Source: CAZMGB01 sp964565775 (GTDB lineage Bacteria > Chloroflexota > Dehalococcoidia > DSTF01 > JALHUB01). Taken from it: 64,000 bases of DNA. Below, piece by piece: positions 60,316 through 64,000 of this stretch. The notes under the pieces are model-generated. The model saw only the letters and a list, made by a program, of their open reading frames with translations, had not been told where the DNA came from and ran no database searches. A program made the translations under genes and the position numbers. The stretch spans positions 13,271 through 77,270 of the forward strand of contig CAZMGB010000018.1 of NCBI GenBank assembly GCA_964565775.1. The letters run 5' to 3'. Within the stretch, counting starts at the first letter, position 1. The number at the start of each line of letters is the position of its first letter.

Positions 60316-61824
60316 GTGAGCCGCTACATCCTCGCCCTGGACCAGGGCACCTCCAGCTCTCGGGCCATCCTCTTCGACGAGGAGGCCACGCCCGTCGCCA
60401 GCCGCAGCCGCGAGTTCCCCCAGATCTACCCCCAGGCCGGCTGGGTGGAGCACGACCCGGAGGAGATCTGGCGCTCGCAGCTCGGCGCCGCCCAGGATGT
60501 CCTCCGTGAGGCGGGAGTCGCGCCCTCCCAGGTCGCCGCCATCGGCATCACCAACCAGCGGGAGACCACCCTCGTCTGGGAGAAGGAGAGCTGTCGGCCC
60601 GTCTGCAATGCCATCGTCTGGCAGTGCCGCCGCACCGCCGACATCTGCGACGAGCTCAAGCGGCGCGGCCGCGAGCCCGACATCCAGGCAAAGACGGGCC
60701 TGGTCATCGACGCCTACTTCTCGGCCACCAAGCTACAGTGGATCCTCGACCGCATCCCCGACACCAGGAGCCGCGCAGACAGGGGCGAGCTGCTGTTCGG
60801 CAACGTCGACGCCTGGCTCATCTACAGGCTGACAGGCGGCCGCGTCCACGCCACCGACTACACCAACGCCTCCCGGACGATGCTCTACAACATCTATCGC
60901 CGCAAATGGGACGCTGAGCTCCTGGAGGAGTTCGGCGTTCCGGCGGCCATGCTGCCGAGCGTCCACCCGTCGAGCGAAGTGCTGGGCGAGACGGACCCCG
61001 CTCTGCTCGGCACCGCCATACCCATCGCCGGCGTGGCCGGCGACCAGCAGGCAGCCCTCTTCGGCCAGGCTTGCTTCGAGCCCGGCATGGGCAAGAACAC
61101 CTACGGCACGGGCTGCTTCGTCCTGCTGAACACGGGCGAACAGGCGGTGCCCTCGAAGCGCGGCCTCCTCACCACCATCGCCGCGGCGGCCGGCGGGCGG
61201 CCGCAGTACGCCCTGGAGGGCAGCATCTTCATCGCCGGCGCCGCCATTCAGTGGCTCCGCGACGGCCTCCGTATCATCGACGACGCGGCCGAGAGCGAGG
61301 CCCTCGCGTCCGCCGTGCCGTCCAGCGACGGTGTCTACGTCGTTCCCGCCTTCGTCGGCCTTGGCGCTCCCCACTGGGACATGTACGCCCGGGGCACCGT
61401 CGTCGGCATCACGCGCGGCACCAGGCGCGAGCACATCGTGCGGGCGACACTGGAGTCGATCGCCTTCGAGACGCGCGACGTGCTGGAGGCCATGGAGGCG
61501 GAGTCAGGCATCGCCCTGCGAGAGCTGCGGGTCGACGGTGGCGCCGCCGCTAACGACCTGCTCATGCAGGTCCAGGCCGACTTCCTGGGCCGGCCGGTCC
61601 TGCGACCCGTCGTCACGGAGACTACCGCTTTGGGAGCCGCGTACCTGGCGGGCCTGGCCGTGGGACTGTGGCCGGACCTGGAGCGGCTGGCCCGGAACTG
61701 GCGGCTGGATCGACGCTTCGAGCCGCGGATGGCGGAAGACGAGCGCCGGGAGCTGTACGAGGGCTGGAAGAGAGCGGTGGAGCGCGCCAGAGGCTGGGCC
61801 CTGCCTTCCGCCGGCGGTGACTAG
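60316..61824 (+). CDS. glpK: Glycerol kinase
   Basis: This 502-residue FGGY-family kinase makes sn-glycerol-3-phosphate from glycerol and ATP. LALDQGTSSSRAILFD opens the chain; AIGITNQRETT, IVWQCRRT, NASRTMLYNI, GVAGDQQAALFGQ, KNTYGTGCF and the C-terminal LRVDGGAAANDLLMQ are all GlpK hallmarks. The GTG at 60316 gives the usual length, with a moderate GGGAG site; an upstream start at 60250 is less likely. Its product feeds GlpD, encoded about 50 kb away in the window. Confidence 0.95.
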   Translation: MSRYILALDQGTSSSRAILFDEEATPVASRSREFPQIYPQAGWVEHDPEEIWRSQLGAAQDVLREAGVAPSQVAAIGITNQRETTLVWEKESCRPVCNAIVWQCRRTADICDELKRRGREPDIQAKTGLVIDAYFSATKLQWILDRIPDTRSRADRGELLFGNVDAWLIYRLTGGRVHATDYTNASRTMLYNIYRRKWDAELLEEFGVPAAMLPSVHPSSEVLGETDPALLGTAIPIAGVAGDQQAALFGQACFEPGMGKNTYGTGCFVLLNTGEQAVPSKRGLLTTIAAAAGGRPQYALEGSIFIAGAAIQWLRDGLRIIDDAAESEALASAVPSSDGVYVVPAFVGLGAPHWDMYARGTVVGITRGTRREHIVRATLESIAFETRDVLEAMEAESGIALRELRVDGGAAANDLLMQVQADFLGRPVLRPVVTETTALGAAYLAGLAVGLWPDLERLARNWRLDRRFEPRMAEDERRELYEGWKRAVERARGWALPSAGGD

Positions 61825-61875
61825 GGTGGGCGGCGGCAGGCGGCCGGGGGAATCAGGTGACCTGCCTCGCCGGGA

Positions 61876-62451
61876 TCAGCGCTTTTGGGGCTGGTTGATC
61901 GTCTCCTCGTGGTCGACCACCAGCGCATCTCCATCCCAGCGATAGTAGATCTTCTTGAGCTGGCTCGGGCAGCAGTTGGGATCGTCGGGCCCGTAGATGG
62001 GCTGCGTTTCCACCAGGACGCCTCCGTCGACCTCCACCATCACCCGCCCCGGTGTGCTCGCGAGGAGCTCCTCGAGGGTGCCGTTGCGTTCCGTGAACAC
62101 GGCGAAGCCTATGTCCCCACCCGTACCTCCCGAGGATACGGGCACCACAGCCTCCTCCTGGCCGTCGCCCGTCAGATCGGCGTAGATGATCGTCCCCGGC
62201 AGGATCTCACCGCCGCCAGCGACGAGCTCCTGCCCCTGAGGTGTCTGAGAGAAGTCGACATTCCGGATGTCGTTCTGGGCGACGGCGGTGTTGGGGACGA
62301 CAGTGTTGGCGACGACGGTTGGCTCCGGGCTGGGGACGGGCGAAGATACGCCTTCCTCGTTCTGGTTTTCGCCTGTGCCGCAGCCGGCCAGAAGCAGGAC
62401 CGCGAGCAGCGTCAGTCCCAGCCCCAAGCGCCCTAGTATGTGCAACCTCAT
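61876..62451 (-). CDS. Putative lipoprotein
   Basis: This 191-residue protein has a signal peptide ending in the lipobox LLAGC (cysteine near 24). A Pro/Val/Thr linker precedes a globular part with IIYADLTGDGQEEAVVPVS, which recalls FG-GAP-like or calcium-binding repeats of secreted proteins, and CCPSQLKKIYYRWDGD. Function unknown. Start ATG at 62451 with AGG upstream. It converges on glpK. Confidence 0.7.
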   Translation of the reverse strand: MRLHILGRLGLGLTLLAVLLLAGCGTGENQNEEGVSSPVPSPEPTVVANTVVPNTAVAQNDIRNVDFSQTPQGQELVAGGGEILPGTIIYADLTGDGQEEAVVPVSSGGTGGDIGFAVFTERNGTLEELLASTPGRVMVEVDGGVLVETQPIYGPDDPNCCPSQLKKIYYRWDGDALVVDHEETINQPQKR

Positions 62452-62522
62452 TGACCTGTAATCCTTGCCCGGAACCGCCCCCGGCCCCCCTCGCGAGCGC
62501 GTCGGCACCCGACCCCGGCGAT

Positions 62523-63620
62523 CTAAGGGATCGGAGCCTCGAGGGTGTTATTGGACGGGTTCGCGTCCGGAAGATTAAGGATCTCCATGACCACCCGGAA
62601 AGAGTGCCCCCCGACCGCTATCTGCTGCGTCACGTCGATCTGAACGGTCCCGAACGGTCCCAGGTCCCGCGTCTCACTCGCCGTCGCGGTCGGATCCGTC
62701 GCGCCGTCGCGATAGACGGTCAGCCGGATCTCGGCACCGATGACGGTGACAGGCGTAGTATTGCTGATACGCACCGCCAGATGCTGGTTCGCACCCACGG
62801 CCAGGAGCTCCACCACAGCGAAGTCCAGGGGCACATCTGGCTGGAGCTGCTTGGCGAAGCCGTTGTTGAACTCCTCCTCCTCAAGGATGATGTCGTTGGG
62901 GTCCACCACAGCCTGTACCGGCTCCGGGCGGTAGATAAACTGGTCTTCCAGCACCGTGCTCACGCTCGCGCCCGGCACCAAAGGCTGGGTGAGGGTCAGC
63001 GTGTCCACCACCCCACCACGAACCTGAAACTCGACTACCTGGCCAGGCAGCAGGTTGCCCTTGCCCACATTGCCGATCTCAATAACGAGCCTGTCATTGC
63101 TTACCCTCAGGTCCCGCACGACGAGGTCGGGCAGCACGACCGGCGTCGGCGTCGCGGTCGGGAGCGGGGTCGACGTGGGCCGAGGAGTAGATGTCCGGCG
63201 GACCACGGTAGATGTCGACGGCAACCGTGTGGAAGTCGCGGGCAGAGGTGTCTCACCTGCCGGCAGCGTGGCCTCCCCGGGTGGCGCCGTCTCCCCCGGC
63301 GGCGGCGGTGGAGGTGGAGGTGGAGCTGGGGGTGAAGGCACCTCCGGCGTCCCCTCGCTGGGCAGCTCGCCACCGGACGGCGTCGCTATCTCTGCCGAAG
63401 GCGTCGTAGTAGAGGGAGTTCCGACCGGACTGCCCGTGGCGACTGGAGTGCCGGCCCTGGGAGTGCGCGTGACCGTGCGCGTCGCCGAAGGCGTGGTGCG
63501 GGTGGAGGTACCCTCTGGCCCTTCACCGCCCCTGCCGCAGAAGGCGAGGACCAGTGCGGCCACGAGGATGCCGGCGGCGAGCGCCGCCAGGGAGCTGATG
63601 AGGGGCCACCTAAGGTTCAC
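62523..63620 (-). CDS. Secreted or membrane-anchored protein with CARDB-like domain
   Basis: The protein has 365 residues. An N-terminal membrane segment (about 7-27) is followed by about 135 residues of Thr/Pro/Ser-rich linker with a poly-proline run. The C-terminal part (about 165-365) has the pattern LPDLVVRDLRVSNDRLVIEIGNVG and DPNDIILEEEEFNNGF seen in CARDB adhesion-type beta domains. A second similar module follows at DFAVVELLAV. Probably an extracellular binding module held away from the membrane. The tRNA-like array lies just upstream of its start. Confidence 0.7.
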   Translation of the reverse strand: MNLRWPLISSLAALAAGILVAALVLAFCGRGGEGPEGTSTRTTPSATRTVTRTPRAGTPVATGSPVGTPSTTTPSAEIATPSGGELPSEGTPEVPSPPAPPPPPPPPPGETAPPGEATLPAGETPLPATSTRLPSTSTVVRRTSTPRPTSTPLPTATPTPVVLPDLVVRDLRVSNDRLVIEIGNVGKGNLLPGQVVEFQVRGGVVDTLTLTQPLVPGASVSTVLEDQFIYRPEPVQAVVDPNDIILEEEEFNNGFAKQLQPDVPLDFAVVELLAVGANQHLAVRISNTTPVTVIGAEIRLTVYRDGATDPTATASETRDLGPFGTVQIDVTQQIAVGGHSFRVVMEILNLPDANPSNNTLEAPIP

Positions 63621-63660
63621 GCGGAGCCCCCTGCTGGCGTCCCTGCGTTCAGGGCGTACC

Positions 63661-64000
63661 TATGGCGCGCTCGGCGGGATTCGAACCCACGGCCTCAGCC
63701 TCTCCGCCTCAGGCGGACTCTATCCGACTGACCTGCTAGCCTCCCAGAGCGTAGCTATGGCGCGCTCGGCGGGATTCGAACCCACGGCCTCAGCCTCTCC
63801 GCCTCAGGCGGACTCTATCCGACTGACCTGCTAGCCTCCCAGAGCGTAGCTATGGCGCGCTCGGCGGGATTCGAACCCACGGCCTCAGCCTCTCCGCCTC
63901 AGGCGGACTCTATCCGACTGACCTGCTAGCCTCCCAGAGCGTAGCTATGGCGCGCTCGGCGGGATTCGAACCCACGGCCTCAGCCTCTCCGCCTCAGGCG
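63661..64000 (-). repeat. 95-bp tandem array of tRNA-like elements
   Basis: Units start at 63661, 63756, 63851 and 63946, each 95 bases apart and visibly identical; the last runs off the window. On the minus strand each unit has a perfect T-arm-like GTGGGTTCGAATCCCGC, an acceptor-like CGAGCGC, G and CCA, and a D-arm-like GTCAGTCGGATAGAG. The middle folds as TCCGCC TGA GGCGGA, a 6-bp stem with a three-base loop, so a normal seven-base anticodon loop cannot form, and the 5' acceptor strand pairs at only about five of seven positions. These are tRNA-derived or atypical tRNAs, not clear functional genes. Confidence 0.75.

Noticed and set aside
63055..63834. A plus-strand frame running into the tRNA-like array, giving peptides such as GGIRTHG
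   Set aside because: This peptide is what the antisense of a tRNA T arm encodes; it is a known source of false proteins.

Overview
The window is GC-rich, densely coded DNA from a bacterial chromosome, probably a member of the Chloroflexota or a similar high-GC lineage. The inference rests on Thr/Pro-rich linkers in secreted proteins and lipoproteins, GTG/TTG starts behind strong GGAGG sites, a MoxR-DUF58-DUF4129 set, a DUF362 Tat lipoprotein, and gene sets otherwise known from mycobacteria. No 16S or ribosomal protein gene is present, so the assignment is tentative. There is no CRISPR array, prophage or insertion sequence.

Layout. 1-6.3 kb: the end of a Ca2+/cation exchanger, then a signalling-like cluster (two degenerate GGDEF proteins, a LuxR regulator with a pseudo-receiver, a membrane coiled-coil protein, and a protein with ten 19-residue repeats). 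6.5-11.7 kb: a broken MarR gene, then an operon on the minus strand with alkyl-DHAP synthase-like flavoprotein, GlpD, a lipid kinase and an alpha/beta hydrolase, probably for glycerol/ether-lipid metabolism. 11.8-17.7 kb: a ThDP enzyme, a beta-lactamase-fold protein, a small VOC-like protein, a DUF1232 protein, RpiB and DUF362. 18.1-25.8 kb, plus strand: a glycyl radical enzyme with its activase and a flavin split-barrel protein, then a polar amino acid ABC transporter with a clear sigma70-type promoter, then an SRAP protein. 26-33 kb: a large type II molybdopterin oxidoreductase without partner subunits, an M23 peptidase with a Thr/Pro tail, a QueG-like Fe-S protein and an MFS exporter. 33.5-36.1 kb: a collagen-like/head-repeat/S74-chaperone surface protein whose 3' end is tandemly duplicated.

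36-46 kb: small metabolic and accessory genes (DinB, ferredoxin-nitroreductase, EamA, SDR, hemerythrin, B12-binding radical SAM, zinc ribbon, methyltransferase, a helical protein) and tRNA-Val(UAC). 46.6-50.6 kb: a GH65 phosphorylase overlapping a beta-phosphoglucomutase/trehalose-phosphatase fusion, together matching the three-domain mycobacterial OtsB1. 50.9-56.4 kb: a carboxymuconolactone decarboxylase-like protein, a GNAT, an acyl-CoA synthetase alpha chain, a CGGC protein, a DUF134-derived regulator with a well-formed promoter and palindromic operator, and an enoyl-CoA hydratase. 56.5-60.1 kb: MoxR, DUF58 and a frameshifted DUF4129 gene. 60.3-64 kb: glycerol kinase, two secreted proteins, and a 95-bp tandem array of tRNA-like elements running off the window end.

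Glycerol kinase, GlpD, the AGPS-like flavoprotein and the lipid kinase form a coherent glycerol-3-phosphate/lipid theme. The GH65 and OtsB pair forms a trehalose/disaccharide-phosphate theme. The most unusual items are the tRNA-like array, the DUF134 fusion regulator, the split OtsB1, the exact 364-bp duplication and the cluster of degenerate signalling domains.
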